This document shows, piece by piece, positions 42,390 through 53,081 of a stretch of DNA of 64,000 bases. The notes beneath the pieces were generated by a model. It saw only the letters and a program-made list of their open reading frames with translations. It was not told the origin of the DNA and made no database searches. This DNA is from Veillonella seminalis (GTDB taxonomy: Bacteria > Bacillota > Negativicutes > Veillonellales > Veillonellaceae): NCBI RefSeq assembly GCF_003992065.1, contig NZ_RQUZ01000004.1, positions 62,001 to 126,000 of the forward strand. The letters run 5' to 3'. Numbering within the stretch: the first letter of the stretch is position 1; each line of letters begins with the position of its first letter. The position numbers were made by a program, and so were the translations under genes.

Positions 42390-44765
42390 CTACTTCAAAT
42401 ACACGAGCGTAGCACCGGCACCGCCTTCATCATAACCGGCAATTTCGTAACGGCTGATATGCGGCAATGTTTTCAAATATTGATGAATACCGGCTCTTAA
42501 AGCACCGGTTCCTTTGCCATGTACAATGCGTACCGGCGAAATTCCGGCCATTAAAGCCTGATCAATGAAGTGACTCACATTTTGATTGGCTTCATCCACG
42601 GTCTGACCGATAACATTGAGCTCTGTTGTAGCATGTTTCTGACGTTCCACAGCGGAACCGCCGGCACGTTTGCGCGGCTTCGGCTGAACGGCCGTTTCCT
42701 TACGGCGCAAGTTATTGGTTTCCTCACGACTGGCCACAGCCAAATCGGCTGCTTTCACATTGGCGGTCAAGCCGTTTACCGCTACCTGAATTCGTTTCCC
42801 CTGCACGGCCGTAACCGTACCGACCGCATTGAGTGATACCACAAATACGGTCTGACCTTCTTTTAATTCTTTTACATTAACAGGAGTTCGTTCATCGCGT
42901 TCCAATTCGGGCACATTAACACCGGATATATCTTTTCGAGCTTTCGTAATGGCATTTTGACGCTTATCTTTATCCGCTTCGGAGAACTGCGATTTCAATT
43001 CTTTAATGATTTGTTCGCCTTCTACGCGAATGGACTGTTTAAGCTGTTGCGCTTCGTTTTGAGCTTTTGCCAAAATCTGCTTGCGACGTTCATTGAGTTG
43101 TTTCTTCTCACGTTCCGCCTGCGTGCGCATACGGCGAGCTTCGTCCAATTCCTTCTTAAGAATTCGTTCCCGCTCCTGATTCTTACGAAGCTGTTCGTTC
43201 AAATCACTGAGCACCGTTTCCATATCACGATTTGCCGAGCCTTCGTGAGCTTGTTTAGCATAGTCGATAACTTCACGCGGCACACCGAGACGGGCGGCAA
43301 TACTCAAGGCATGACTGCTGCCGGCCACCCCGATATGAAGCCGATAAGTCGGCCTCAAAGTGCGTTCATCAAACTCTACGTGGCCGTTTTCAATACCATC
43401 CGTATGGTATGCATATCGCTTCAATTCATTGTAGTGAGTACTTACCATCATGAGAGGTCCCCGTTTGCGGAAGTATTCAAGTAAAGCTACAGCAAGAGCG
43501 CTCCCTTCTTCCGGATCGGTCCCCGAGCCCAATTCATCGAGGAGAACCAAATCTTTGGCACCGGCCACTTTCAAGATTTTTACGACCTGCGTCATGTGAG
43601 CCGAGAAAGTACTTAAGCTTGCTTCAATGCTCTGCTCATCGCCGATATCGGCATAAATATTGTTAAAAACAGGTAAAATAGAGCCTGTATCGACAGGGAT
43701 AAATAATCCGGCCTGATTCATAAGGCTCAAGAGCCCCAATGTCTTCATGGCTACCGTTTTACCACCCGTATTGGAACCGGTGATAAGCAAAATTCGATAA
43801 TTCGTCCCCAATGTAATAGTCGTCGGTACTACCACATTAACGGGAATCAGCGGATGACGGGCATTTAAAAGTTTTACTTCCCGTGTGCCGCTAAGCTCTG
43901 CAGGAACAGCTTTCATCTTAATAGCCAAATTAGCTTTACCGTATACAAATTCCACGTGAGATACTCGATCACAAGCATCCATCAAGGTGTTACTGTCTTT
44001 GCGAACCGCCAAGGATAACTCTCGGTAAATACGGCGTACTTCTTCTTCTTCAGCCAACTCCGCTTCTTGCAAATCATTATTCAAATTTACAAGCCGCATC
44101 GGTTCAATATATAAAGTGGCCCCTGTAGATGAACGGTCATGAATCAAACCTTCAAAAGCATAGCGATATTCCTGTTTAACCGGAATTACGTAGCGATTAT
44201 TACGCTGTGTAACAATAGCTTCCTGAAAATACTTTTGGTTGTTGGGATCATGCATAATCGCCTGCAAATCCGACTTAATGCGCTCCTTCGTACGCACGAT
44301 GCTAGAGCGCAAATGCTGTAATTTAGGCGATGCAGAATCCATGAGATTGCCTTTTTTGTCAAAAACGCGTTCAAACTTACGTTCTAAACCGTCATGACGC
44401 GGCATATCCTGAATCCACAATGATAATAGCGGATAATGTGCATATTTATTGTAAAAAAACGTGTACATCCGCTTATACGCACTTAAAGTGGTATATAAAT
44501 CCCATAATTCTTCATGCGTTAAAATAATTTCTTTACGACTTTTGGCACAAGCATCGCGAATATCGCGGGTGCCGCCAATCGGTTGTTCGATTTCCGTATG
44601 GAGCGAATTAACCGCCTCCACCGTTTCATCGAGAGCCGTTTTAATGGCGATAGGATCTGTTAGCGTTTCCAACTCCATAGCCATTTCCTTGGCCACTTTA
44701 GAGCTGCATTCAGCGGCCAAACGTTCTCGAATCACATCAAAATCCAACAGTTTTTCACTGTTCAT
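42390..44765 (-). CDS. mutS2: MutS2 endonuclease / ATPase
   Basis: A 791-residue MutS2. The ATPase Walker A is in ITGSNTGGKTVAMKTLG (near 335). LVLLDELGSGTDPEEGSAL is Walker B, followed by STHYNELK. A long charged coiled coil (about 515-620) leads to a KOW-like segment and the C-terminal Smr nuclease domain (ELNVIGQTVDEANQNVSHFI and RIVHGKGTGALRAGIHQYL). MutS2 acts against homologous recombination and on stalled ribosomes. The mismatch-recognition domain is absent, as usual. AGGAGG is 13 bases upstream. Confidence 0.96.
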   Translation of the reverse strand: MNSEKLLDFDVIRERLAAECSSKVAKEMAMELETLTDPIAIKTALDETVEAVNSLHTEIEQPIGGTRDIRDACAKSRKEIILTHEELWDLYTTLSAYKRMYTFFYNKYAHYPLLSLWIQDMPRHDGLERKFERVFDKKGNLMDSASPKLQHLRSSIVRTKERIKSDLQAIMHDPNNQKYFQEAIVTQRNNRYVIPVKQEYRYAFEGLIHDRSSTGATLYIEPMRLVNLNNDLQEAELAEEEEVRRIYRELSLAVRKDSNTLMDACDRVSHVEFVYGKANLAIKMKAVPAELSGTREVKLLNARHPLIPVNVVVPTTITLGTNYRILLITGSNTGGKTVAMKTLGLLSLMNQAGLFIPVDTGSILPVFNNIYADIGDEQSIEASLSTFSAHMTQVVKILKVAGAKDLVLLDELGSGTDPEEGSALAVALLEYFRKRGPLMMVSTHYNELKRYAYHTDGIENGHVEFDERTLRPTYRLHIGVAGSSHALSIAARLGVPREVIDYAKQAHEGSANRDMETVLSDLNEQLRKNQERERILKKELDEARRMRTQAEREKKQLNERRKQILAKAQNEAQQLKQSIRVEGEQIIKELKSQFSEADKDKRQNAITKARKDISGVNVPELERDERTPVNVKELKEGQTVFVVSLNAVGTVTAVQGKRIQVAVNGLTANVKAADLAVASREETNNLRRKETAVQPKPRKRAGGSAVERQKHATTELNVIGQTVDEANQNVSHFIDQALMAGISPVRIVHGKGTGALRAGIHQYLKTLPHISRYEIAGYDEGGAGATLVYLK

Positions 44766-44897
44766 AGGTAATACAATCCCTCCTATGTCAAAATCTCTCT
44801 TTACTACTATTTAAATTCTAAATCTCGCTAAAACTTTTCTAAGCTGACATTTAAAAACAATTCAAAATCCGACTTTTGAAAACTTAGTCGACATCTG

Positions 44898-47189
44898 TCA
44901 AAAAATTCCTTTAAAATAATGACCTCGCGTAATCGGCAAAGATTCATTCTTAGGCGGTACCGGCGAAGTATGTGCCAAAATACCGCGATACGCTTCAATC
45001 GTATCACGAAGCCATTCCTTTGATTGCTGACGACCGTCAATACGTAAAACGGCAATCCCCCGTTTCACCAAATCAGGAATATACGCCCGCATATCCAGCA
45101 TACGACTGTTCATAATATGCATGCGGCAATACGGATCCGTGCGAAGCGGAAACTCCTCGCCCATACGATCACGTAAACGATAAGAATCCTTAAGACATGG
45201 TGCCGGGCAATTCGTTTTACAGCCTGTGCCGGCAAAACTGCTGATAACACAGTATTCGGAAATCATAAGTTCCGTAAGACCATGGACCACACATTCCACC
45301 GGAATTTGACTATGACGAATAATCCCACTAATTTGATGCAACGTCGCCTCTTGGGACACAACCACACTGCTGAGTCCCAAGTCCGTTACTTGACGAACCG
45401 CTTCTTTATTGAAAAGCTGTAAGCTGCTGTCACCTTCTACGGCACCTTTATAGCCCAACATTTGGAGCCATTCCAAAGCACCTAAAAAGTGAATGCTGAT
45501 GGCATCCGGCTTAGCGGCGATTATAGCTTCCAAGGTAGGACGATACGCTTCAAACTCACTCTCGCGCACAATACGCGGCGTTAATAAAACACAAGGCACC
45601 TTATGAGCATGGCAAAGCTCAACTACACGATTATATATAGACAAATCATACGGTTTACGCTGTAAACGATCGCCGCCGAAAATAATCTTCTGAGCACCTG
45701 CTTCAATAGCTGCTATTACCTGCCACTCTTCATCAAGCTGCACCGACACGAGAGGTACGGCCGGCTGATTCCCGGTACGCTGAGCGATAGCCTTACCGGC
45801 TGTCTCAGCATCATCCGTCATCATACTCTTATAACTTGGTCTATCCTTAATCTCATCGGCAATGGCACCTTCAATACGACTTAATACGGTAGCCATGGCC
45901 TTGGCATGTTTTTCCAATAATATATCTTCTAAGCGGGCAATGCCGTCGCGTCGAATCTGGTTAAGCACACTGGATGGCCACATAAACGGTTCTTCCGGCA
46001 TATAAACAGACGCCAAACGGAAAACGGTGGTACCCAAACGGCCTAATTGTTCCCACACTTTTTCATGACTCGTCGGTGTCTTATGAGCTCGTTGCACCAC
46101 ATAATCACCGCTGACAGTAACGGTAGTACCATCATCCATCAAGAGTGTCAAAGTCGGTGCCGCCCCTTCCTGACCATCCAAATAGGCATGCACATCATAT
46201 TTACGGGAGAATTCCTGTAAATTCTGCCAATCCGTCTTCTTCGGGCCGTCATCAGAAGGTCCGATACGCTTACCGCGATTACCTGGCGCCACGGCCGTAA
46301 TCATTTCACGACTAGAACGATTTTCCAAATAGGCCGTAGAAAAACCGCGGTTAAAACCGGCCGCCAAATGTTCTTGGTCTTCCTCAATAGTTTGGCCGGC
46401 TCTATCGATAATTTGCCGATAGGTGCCGATAACTTCTTTTACGTAGGACGCTTTTTTCATGCGCCCTTCCACTTTAAAAGAGGCCACGCCTGCTTCCATG
46501 AGTTCAGCCATGTGTTCACTGTAATTAAGGTCCTTCGGACTCATAATATATGCTTCGTCTTCAGCATTTATAACCTTACCCTCGCCGTTAATGAGTTCAT
46601 ACGGCAAACGACACGGCTGGGCACAAGCACCCCGATTACCGCTGCGACCGCCGATAAAACTGCTCATGAGGCATTGTCCGGAGTAACATACACAAAGTGC
46701 ACCGTGAACAAACACTTCAATTTCGGCTTTGGCTTCACGGCAAATTGTCTTAATCTCATCAAGACTCATTTCACGTGCCAATACAACCCGTGAAAAGCCC
46801 ATGCGTTCCAAGAAACGCACAGTTCCCATATTGGTGGCCGTCAACTGCGTGCTGGCGTGCAAATGGAGCTTCGGTGCCACTCGTTTCGCCAATTCGGCCA
46901 CCGCCAAATCCTGTACGATAATGGCATCTACATTGATTCGCTCCAACTCACGCAAATATTCTTTTAAATCCTTCAATTCGGCATCGCCGATCAATATATT
47001 TACCGTTACAAAAACGGATACATCCAACAAATGAGCCAAGCGAACCGCTTCAGCTAATTCTTCAATATCAAAATTGTCTGCATTCGCTCTCGCATTAAAA
47101 GCCTTGCCGCCTAAATAAATCGCATCAGCTCCGGCTTCTAAAGCTGCTAAAAAATTTTCCGACGTGCCTGCCGGTGCCAATAATTCCAT
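44898..47189 (-). CDS. U32 peptidase family protein (RlhA/YhbU-like)
   Basis: A 763-residue U32-family protein, the group whose members hydroxylate rRNA or tRNA bases. The signature EVFVHGALCVCYSGQCLMSS is followed by GGRSGNRGACAQPCRLPY, supplying the Cys cluster for an iron-sulfur centre. A DUF3656-like middle and a second, partial barrel with a C-terminal Cys group (GTGCKTNCPAPCLKDSYRL) complete the long RlhA-type architecture. In Escherichia coli RlhA modifies 23S rRNA C2501. AAGGAGG precedes the ATG. It lies between pheT and mutS2. Confidence 0.88.
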   Translation of the reverse strand: MELLAPAGTSENFLAALEAGADAIYLGGKAFNARANADNFDIEELAEAVRLAHLLDVSVFVTVNILIGDAELKDLKEYLRELERINVDAIIVQDLAVAELAKRVAPKLHLHASTQLTATNMGTVRFLERMGFSRVVLAREMSLDEIKTICREAKAEIEVFVHGALCVCYSGQCLMSSFIGGRSGNRGACAQPCRLPYELINGEGKVINAEDEAYIMSPKDLNYSEHMAELMEAGVASFKVEGRMKKASYVKEVIGTYRQIIDRAGQTIEEDQEHLAAGFNRGFSTAYLENRSSREMITAVAPGNRGKRIGPSDDGPKKTDWQNLQEFSRKYDVHAYLDGQEGAAPTLTLLMDDGTTVTVSGDYVVQRAHKTPTSHEKVWEQLGRLGTTVFRLASVYMPEEPFMWPSSVLNQIRRDGIARLEDILLEKHAKAMATVLSRIEGAIADEIKDRPSYKSMMTDDAETAGKAIAQRTGNQPAVPLVSVQLDEEWQVIAAIEAGAQKIIFGGDRLQRKPYDLSIYNRVVELCHAHKVPCVLLTPRIVRESEFEAYRPTLEAIIAAKPDAISIHFLGALEWLQMLGYKGAVEGDSSLQLFNKEAVRQVTDLGLSSVVVSQEATLHQISGIIRHSQIPVECVVHGLTELMISEYCVISSFAGTGCKTNCPAPCLKDSYRLRDRMGEEFPLRTDPYCRMHIMNSRMLDMRAYIPDLVKRGIAVLRIDGRQQSKEWLRDTIEAYRGILAHTSPVPPKNESLPITRGHYFKGIF

Positions 47190-47257
47190 ACGCCCTCCTT
47201 AAGGACACTCATCGCCATATTTCTATATAAAATTATATCACATTCCTTAAAATATAT

Positions 47258-47306
47258 GGCAAAATAAGCCGTTATACTGTGCGGTCGCACAATATAGCGG
47301 CTTATC
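47258..47306 (-). terminator. pheST terminator
   Basis: ATAAGCCGCTATATTGTGCG pairs with CGCACAGTATAACGGCTTAT with two mismatches, then TTTT. It lies about 120 bases past the pheT stop. The remaining gap holds no gene. Confidence 0.7.
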
Positions 47307-47424
47307 TGTTATTTAATCAGTTAATGTATTTTACTACTAATTGACATATTTTGCAACCTTACGAGGTCCCCCCAATCTGTTTTAGCAATCAAAATCGGCG
47401 GATGACCTATAACGTTTGCTTGAA

Positions 47425-49869
47425 TTAGCGTAATTTGCAACCTAATTCAGCTAAGGCAGCCAAAATGTCGTCAATCGTCGGCTGAATATCTTCATCCGTC
47501 AATGTACCTTCATTGCTGCGGAAGGATAAATTGTAGGCCAAGCTGCGATGGCCTTCTTCAATGTGAGCCCCTTCATACACGTCAAATACGAATGCGCGTT
47601 CCAAATATTGACCGCCTTTTTCATAAATGACTTGGCTGATAGCTTCGGAAGACACCGTCTTAGGTGCTACGATAGCAAGGTCACGGCTGGTGCCTGGGAA
47701 TTTACTGATTCCTTGATAACGAAGCTGACCGCGAGTCAATTCCAAGATAGCCGTTACATCGATATCAAAGAGATAAGCTTTACCCGGTAAATCATAGGCT
47801 TTCATTACTTGCGGATGAACCTCACCCAACGTAGCAATAACCGTACCGTCTACAACATACTGAGCACTTACGCCCGGATGGAGATACGTTTCTTTGGAGC
47901 GTTCAATCTCAGCTTCAATGCGAAGTTCCTTAAGAACCGCTTCCAACACACCTTTCACATCGTAGAAATCAGTTTCACGCTGTGGCTGTGCCCATTGCAA
48001 TTCCGTCGTTTTGCCCATCATAAAACCGCTTACATGGTATTTTTCAACCGGTAATTCAGTAATTGGCAAAGCTTTCGGTTCGTAAATCGCACCGGCTTCG
48101 AATAACCACAAATCATGGTTCTTTTGAGCCAAGTTACGAGCCGCCGTATCAAGCATACTAGGAATCAACGTAGTACGCATTACCGGAAATTCTTCCGTAA
48201 TCGGATTCAAAATAGGTACTGCCTGATAACGGCTGTCTGTTTCCGGAATGAGTAATTTTTTAAGGCTGTCCGTATGCATGAAGCTGAACGTAATAATTTC
48301 GCTGAGACCTTGTGTTACCAAAGTCTGACGAATTGCTTTAGCAAGCAATTTTTTATCACTCATGGTACCGCTGTTAAGATTAGCCCATGGCGTTGTATTC
48401 GGAATGAAATCGTAACCGTAAATACGTGCTACTTCTTCGGCAATATCCGGCATAACCGTTACGTCACCGCGCCAGGACGGTACACCTACGGTAATTACAT
48501 CCCCATCTTGAGACCAAGTGAAAGACAAGGTAGTCAAAATTTCCTGCATACGTTCCACAGAAATATCGGTACCCAAGTAGCTGTTAACAGCTGCTACGGT
48601 GAAGGATACGGTATGAGCTTCAGCCGGAGCCGGATATACATCCACCACACCTTTAGCTACCGTAATATCTTCCGTCAATTCCTGCAACAACTGAGCTGCA
48701 CGATTAAGTGCCACCGGTGTATATTCAGCATTCACGCCGCGTTCAAAACGGCCTGATGCTTCACTGCGCATACCGAGCGCACGAGCAGTACGACGAATGG
48801 AAGAACCTTTAAATACAGCGGCTTCCAGGATAATCGTAGTAGTTGCGTCGGTTACTTCGCTATCGAGTCCGCCCATAACGCCGGCAACCCCTACAGGGCC
48901 GTTCGCATCGGCAATAACGAGCATATCCGTTGTTAATTCACGATCAGTACCGTCCAAAGTTTTTAACGCTTCTCCGGCTTTAGCGGCACGGGCCGTCAAT
49001 TGATGACCGGCTACTTTATCATAATCATAAGCATGCATCGGTTGGCCGTATTCGAGCATAACGTAGTTCGTTACGTCCACTACATTATTGATTGGGCGAA
49101 TACCGCCGTTACGCAAACGGTTCTGGAGCCATAACGGAGATGGACCTACTTTAACATTGCTGATAACACGCGCCATGAAACGGCTGCACAATTCAGCATC
49201 ATCAATGCCGATTTTCACCATATCATTCACAGCACTGCCATTTTCATTTACTTTAACAGTCGGTTCCGTATTCTGAGATTTTGTCAAAACCGCAAATTCA
49301 CGACTCAAACCAATCATGGAGAAGCAGTCCGCACGGTTCGGGGTCAATTCGAATTCATATACGATGTCATTGAGCATAACTGCATCACGAATATCCATGC
49401 CGATTGGCGTACCTTCCGGCAAAATGTAGATGCCTTCCCCTTCGCCCGGCATAACCATATCTTTAGGAATACCCAATTCTGCTACGGAACAGAACATACC
49501 GTCAGATACTTCACCGCGAAGTTTGCCTTTTTTAATTTCCGTACCGTCAGCCAAACGGGATTTATGGTACGCAACCGGTACCACCTGACCAACAGCCACA
49601 TTTGTTGCAGCCGTTACGATTTGTTTTGTAATTTCTTCGCCCGTTTTGTCATCGAGACAAGCTACCTGGCAAACCTGTAATTTATCGGCATCCGGATGTT
49701 TTGTAATTTCAATAATTTTACCGGTAAAAATCTTTTTCAAACCAGGATCCATCGAGATAACATCTTCTACCGGAATCCCTGCCTGCGTTAATACATCGGC
49801 CAGTTCCTGAGCCGGTTTCGTTGTGTCTACAGGAACATAGTCCTTCATCCATGTTAAACTAGCTTTCAT
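47425..49869 (-). CDS. pheT: phenylalanyl-tRNA synthetase beta subunit
   Basis: The 814-residue beta subunit of the heterotetrameric enzyme. An N-terminal tRNA-binding OB domain (about 40-150), B3/B4 editing domain (RFERGVNAEYTPVALNRAAQLL lies after it), B5 domain and the C-terminal anticodon-binding FDX-ACB domain (ISKFPGTSRDLAIVAPKTVS to the end) appear in order. It follows pheS by 11 bases with AGGAGG. Both are under the T-box at 50925-51230. Confidence 0.97.
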   Translation of the reverse strand: MKASLTWMKDYVPVDTTKPAQELADVLTQAGIPVEDVISMDPGLKKIFTGKIIEITKHPDADKLQVCQVACLDDKTGEEITKQIVTAATNVAVGQVVPVAYHKSRLADGTEIKKGKLRGEVSDGMFCSVAELGIPKDMVMPGEGEGIYILPEGTPIGMDIRDAVMLNDIVYEFELTPNRADCFSMIGLSREFAVLTKSQNTEPTVKVNENGSAVNDMVKIGIDDAELCSRFMARVISNVKVGPSPLWLQNRLRNGGIRPINNVVDVTNYVMLEYGQPMHAYDYDKVAGHQLTARAAKAGEALKTLDGTDRELTTDMLVIADANGPVGVAGVMGGLDSEVTDATTTIILEAAVFKGSSIRRTARALGMRSEASGRFERGVNAEYTPVALNRAAQLLQELTEDITVAKGVVDVYPAPAEAHTVSFTVAAVNSYLGTDISVERMQEILTTLSFTWSQDGDVITVGVPSWRGDVTVMPDIAEEVARIYGYDFIPNTTPWANLNSGTMSDKKLLAKAIRQTLVTQGLSEIITFSFMHTDSLKKLLIPETDSRYQAVPILNPITEEFPVMRTTLIPSMLDTAARNLAQKNHDLWLFEAGAIYEPKALPITELPVEKYHVSGFMMGKTTELQWAQPQRETDFYDVKGVLEAVLKELRIEAEIERSKETYLHPGVSAQYVVDGTVIATLGEVHPQVMKAYDLPGKAYLFDIDVTAILELTRGQLRYQGISKFPGTSRDLAIVAPKTVSSEAISQVIYEKGGQYLERAFVFDVYEGAHIEEGHRSLAYNLSFRSNEGTLTDEDIQPTIDDILAALAELGCKLR

Positions 49870-49880
49870 CGTCGTACCTC

Positions 49881-50903
49881 CTAGAACTGCTTCAAGAAAC
49901 GCATATCATTATCATAGAATAAACGTAAATCGCCGATACCGTACAAGAGCATCGCAATACGTTCAACACCCATACCGAAGGCAAAACCCTGCACTTCGTT
50001 CGGATCGTAGCCGTTCATGGTCAACACGTTCGGATGAACCATGCCGCAGCCGAGGATTTCGAGCCAGCCGGTGTGAGAGCATACACGGCAACCTTCGCCG
50101 CCGCACATGCAACAGGAGATATCAACTTCCGCACTCGGTTCCGTGAACGGGAAGAAGCTGGTACGGAAACGAACTTTCGTTTCTTCACCGAACATGTGGC
50201 GTAAGAACAGTTCCAAAGTACCTTTCAAATCGGCAAAGGTAATGCCTTTGTCCACTACAAGGCCTTCTACTTGATGGAATACCGGGGAGTGAGTGGCGTC
50301 ATAGTCCCAACGATAAACTTTGCCCGGTGCAATCATGCGTACAGGGCTATTCGGTTCCTGACTCTGAAGAGTACGAGCCTGTATCGGCGAAGTATGTGTA
50401 CGGAGCAATACGGAATCGGTAATGTAGAAGGAATCCTGCATATCGCGAGCCGGATGATCGGCCGGTAAATTCAAGCATTCAAAGTTGAAGTAATCGCTTT
50501 CAATTTCAGGACCTTCCGCAACGGTATAGCCCATTTTCATGAAAAAGCGTTCAATTTCATCATTAACAGCCGTGAGCGGATGCACATGACCTTGGCGAGT
50601 AGCGCGGCCCGGTAAGGTAATATCGATTTCTTCCGCACCGAGTTTAGCAGCCAACACTTCGGCTTCAAGTTTTGCCTGTACATCGTCAATCATGGCTTCC
50701 AATTCTTGACGTACCGTATTTACCAACGCACCCATGCGTGGGCGTTCTTCGGCGGATAATTTGCCGAGGCCTTTTAATAATGCGGTCACTTCGCCCTTTT
50801 TACCTAAAAATTTAACGCGGGCATCTTGTAAAGCTTGCAAATCGGTAGCTTTTTGAATAAGCTCCGCCGCTTGCGCTTTCAGGGATTTTAATAATTCTTC
50901 CAT
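49881..50903 (-). CDS. pheS: phenylalanyl-tRNA synthetase alpha subunit
   Basis: The 340-residue catalytic subunit, class II. An N-terminal coiled coil (residues 1-90) binds tRNA. Motif 2 is in [13 protein letters not shown] and the following [26 protein letters not shown]; motif 3 is in [36 protein letters not shown] contains a Cys cluster common in bacterial PheS. AGGAGG precedes the ATG. The gene is preceded by a phenylalanine T-box. Confidence 0.97.
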   Translation of the reverse strand: MEELLKSLKAQAAELIQKATDLQALQDARVKFLGKKGEVTALLKGLGKLSAEERPRMGALVNTVRQELEAMIDDVQAKLEAEVLAAKLGAEEIDITLPGRATRQGHVHPLTAVNDEIERFFMKMGYTVAEGPEIESDYFNFECLNLPADHPARDMQDSFYITDSVLLRTHTSPIQARTLQSQEPNSPVRMIAPGKVYRWDYDATHSPVFHQVEGLVVDKGITFADLKGTLELFLRHMFGEETKVRFRTSFFPFTEPSAEVDISCCMCGGEGCRVCSHTGWLEILGCGMVHPNVLTMNGYDPNEVQGFAFGMGVERIAMLLYGIGDLRLFYDNDMRFLKQF

Positions 50904-50924
50904 CCGTCACAACCTCCTAAAACA

Positions 50925-51230
50925 AAAAAACCTCCGCCCCGGCAAGGGGCGAAGGTATAACATTCGCGGTACCACCCTAATTAGTACTCAATAACCTTAA
51001 CGCGGTCACACGATGAATCTACTGTAGTTCAATCCATGGCTCCAAAAGGAAAGGCTTTCCGCATCGTATTTATGAAACTCGCACCATTGCTTCACTCTCT
51101 GAAAAACACCTATGCGGCGCCGATTTTGTCATCGCCGTAATATCTACTCATCATGCCGACACATCTGTCAAACCTCAAAGAGAGCTTTGAAAAACGCCGG
51201 TACGACTGAGTTTTTTATTAATCTATGTGT
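50925..51230 (-). promoter_or_regulatory. phenylalanine T-box leader of pheST
   Basis: On the minus strand the conserved T-box AGGGTGGTACCGCG is at about 50976-50989, followed by the terminator (CCTTCGCCCC with GGGGCGGAGG, then seven T, about 50928-50957). Upstream are an AGTA motif, AGAGAG and GGTGCGAG of stem I, then CCTTTCC before GGAGCC, in which TTC (about 51049-51051) is the likely Phe specifier codon. Uncharged tRNA-Phe would pair there and with the T-box to prevent termination. Confidence 0.93.
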
Positions 51231-51231
51231 T

Positions 51232-51260
51232 AGTATATCAACTCTCACGCATTCTGTCAA
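51232..51260 (-). promoter_or_regulatory. promoter of the pheST T-box transcript
   Basis: TTGACA (51260-51255), 17 bp, TATACT (51237-51232) on the minus strand, placing the start near 51225, just before stem I. Confidence 0.9.
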
Positions 51261-51283
51261 AAAGATTTACGCTTTAAAACGCT

Positions 51284-51736
51284 TTATACACGCCAAGGTA
51301 AATCAGGCATTTCAAATTTATCGATTACGTAGAAAGTACCGGTGCTCATATACACAAGGTCACCCACCGTATTATACAAACGGCCCGTTGTGACCATAGT
51401 GTGATTGCCGTTGTGCTCCACATTTCCTACAGCACGCAACTTTTCACCGGCTTTAACAGCTTTTACGAAATTGCCTTTCATCTCGAGTGTTACCACCCGT
51501 TTCCCCAATGTAAAGCAAGATACGCCCATAACTGTATCGGCGAGACTCATATAAACGCCACCGTGCACATTACCGATAAAATTACCGTGTTTTACCTTAT
51601 CTGTGTCAAACATCATTTCCAAATGACCCGGATCGCCACCGGTTACATGGGTATACTTCGACCAATCAAAGGTATGTTGATTACACATATTGTCAAAAAA
51701 ATCGACCAGTGTACGCATTTCTTGTTTTTTACTCAC
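51284..51736 (-). CDS. PaaI-type hotdog thioesterase
   Basis: A 150-residue acyl-CoA thioesterase-like protein. The central NVHGGVYMSLADTVMGVSC carries the HGG and the catalytic acidic residue of the PaaI subfamily, followed by TLEMKGNFVKAVKAGEKL and GRLYNTVGDLVYMSTGTFYVI. The start is GTG 51736 with GGGAG seven bases upstream; longer readings have no ribosome site. The acyl substrate is unknown. A large palindrome lies in its leader. Confidence 0.87.
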   Translation of the reverse strand: MSKKQEMRTLVDFFDNMCNQHTFDWSKYTHVTGGDPGHLEMMFDTDKVKHGNFIGNVHGGVYMSLADTVMGVSCFTLGKRVVTLEMKGNFVKAVKAGEKLRAVGNVEHNGNHTMVTTGRLYNTVGDLVYMSTGTFYVIDKFEMPDLPWRV

Positions 51737-51772
51737 AACTACACTCCCTTCCCTTATAACCTTATAATACAA

Positions 51773-51801
51773 CGCGTATATGCTAAGTTACCATATACGC
51801 G
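51773..51801. promoter_or_regulatory. palindrome CGCGTATATG-9-CATATACGCG before the thioesterase
   Basis: Perfect ten-base arms, 37 bases before the thioesterase start and 66 past the MacB stop. TATAAT lies upstream on the minus strand (about 51805-51810), so it is in the right place to be an operator. No T run follows. Confidence 0.5.
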
Positions 51802-51866
51802 CTTATTATATAATATTTGTTACATCAATTAAGATTTGCAATACGTCTAATATATGCAATGCGTCA

Positions 51867-53081
51867 TTATTCGTAATGCAATGCGTCAATCGGATTCAAT
51901 TTAGCAGCCTTACGGGCCGGATATAATCCAAATATGAGCCCGATAGCCATGGAGAAACCGAAGGATAAAAGAATCGGTCCCATAGAAATAACCGTCTTCA
52001 TACTTGTTAATGCCCCGATTAGCTTCGATGCTCCGATACCAACCAAGATACCGATGGCACCACCGACCAAGCTGATTACAACAGCTTCAATGAGGAACTG
52101 CATAACAATAACGCGATAGGTCGCCCCTAATGCTTTACGAACCCCAATTTCACGGGTACGTTCCGTAACGGATACGAGCATGATGTTCATGATGCCGATA
52201 CCGCCGACAATGAGCGAAATGGCAGCTACGGCACCTAAGAACAAGGTCATAGTGGCCGTGGTTTCTTCAACCGTTGCCATGATAGTAGCCATATTACGAA
52301 CGTTAAAATCATCAAGTTCCGGATTCTTAATATTGTGACGAACACGCAAAATATTTTCTACGTCTGTTTGCAAGCGATTAAGGTCTACGCCGTCTTTCGC
52401 TTTAATATAAATCATACGCAGATAGTTAACACCTTGCAAACGTTCCATACCCGTTGTATACGGAATATAGATAACATCGTCCTGATCATTACCGAAACTG
52501 CCGGACCCCTTGCTTTCGAGCACGCCGATAACCTTATACGGGTTATTTTTAATACGAATATCTTTACCTACCGGATCTTCCGTGCCGAACAAATTCGTCG
52601 CTACCGTATTACCGATAACCGCTACACGTTCACGACGTTCTACTTGCGAAGCCGTAATGAAACGGCCGGATTTTACAGTCCAGTTGTTAATGTACTGAAA
52701 ATCGGCGTTTACGCCATTAACACTGGTAGTCCAGTTTTTATTCGTATAAATTACAACGTACGAGCTCCCGGCTGAAACCGGTGATGCCATATCCACATCT
52801 TGTAAATGGGAAATCGTCGTGTAATCTTCAAGCTTTAACGTTTTCTGGGAGTCTGCAGTCGGACGAACACCCGGTGTACGCGGAGCCCCCGGATATACCA
52901 TGAGCAAATTACTCCCTAAGCTGGAGATGGAATCTTGAATTTGGCTACGCACCCCATAACCGATGGATACAAGGGCAATTACAGCCGCTACCCCGATAAT
53001 AATCCCCAACATAGTAAGGAGGGAACGCATCTTATTAGCTACCAGGGAGGCCCACGCCATTAAAAATCCTTCTTTATACAT
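51867..53081 (-). CDS. MacB-type ABC exporter permease
   Basis: A 404-residue permease with one N-terminal span (about 15-38), a large periplasmic domain (about 40-275) and three C-terminal spans in an FtsX domain (GGIGIMNIMLVSVTERTREIG, then the closing YPARKAAKLNPIDALHYE). These are the marks of the MacB/FtsX family, which moves antibiotics, peptides or lipoproteins by mechanotransmission. It overlaps the ATPase gene by eight bases. In MacB the ATPase is fused; here the two are separate, as in LolCDE or YknYZ. Confidence 0.92.
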   Translation of the reverse strand: MYKEGFLMAWASLVANKMRSLLTMLGIIIGVAAVIALVSIGYGVRSQIQDSISSLGSNLLMVYPGAPRTPGVRPTADSQKTLKLEDYTTISHLQDVDMASPVSAGSSYVVIYTNKNWTTSVNGVNADFQYINNWTVKSGRFITASQVERRERVAVIGNTVATNLFGTEDPVGKDIRIKNNPYKVIGVLESKGSGSFGNDQDDVIYIPYTTGMERLQGVNYLRMIYIKAKDGVDLNRLQTDVENILRVRHNIKNPELDDFNVRNMATIMATVEETTATMTLFLGAVAAISLIVGGIGIMNIMLVSVTERTREIGVRKALGATYRVIVMQFLIEAVVISLVGGAIGILVGIGASKLIGALTSMKTVISMGPILLSFGFSMAIGLIFGLYPARKAAKLNPIDALHYE

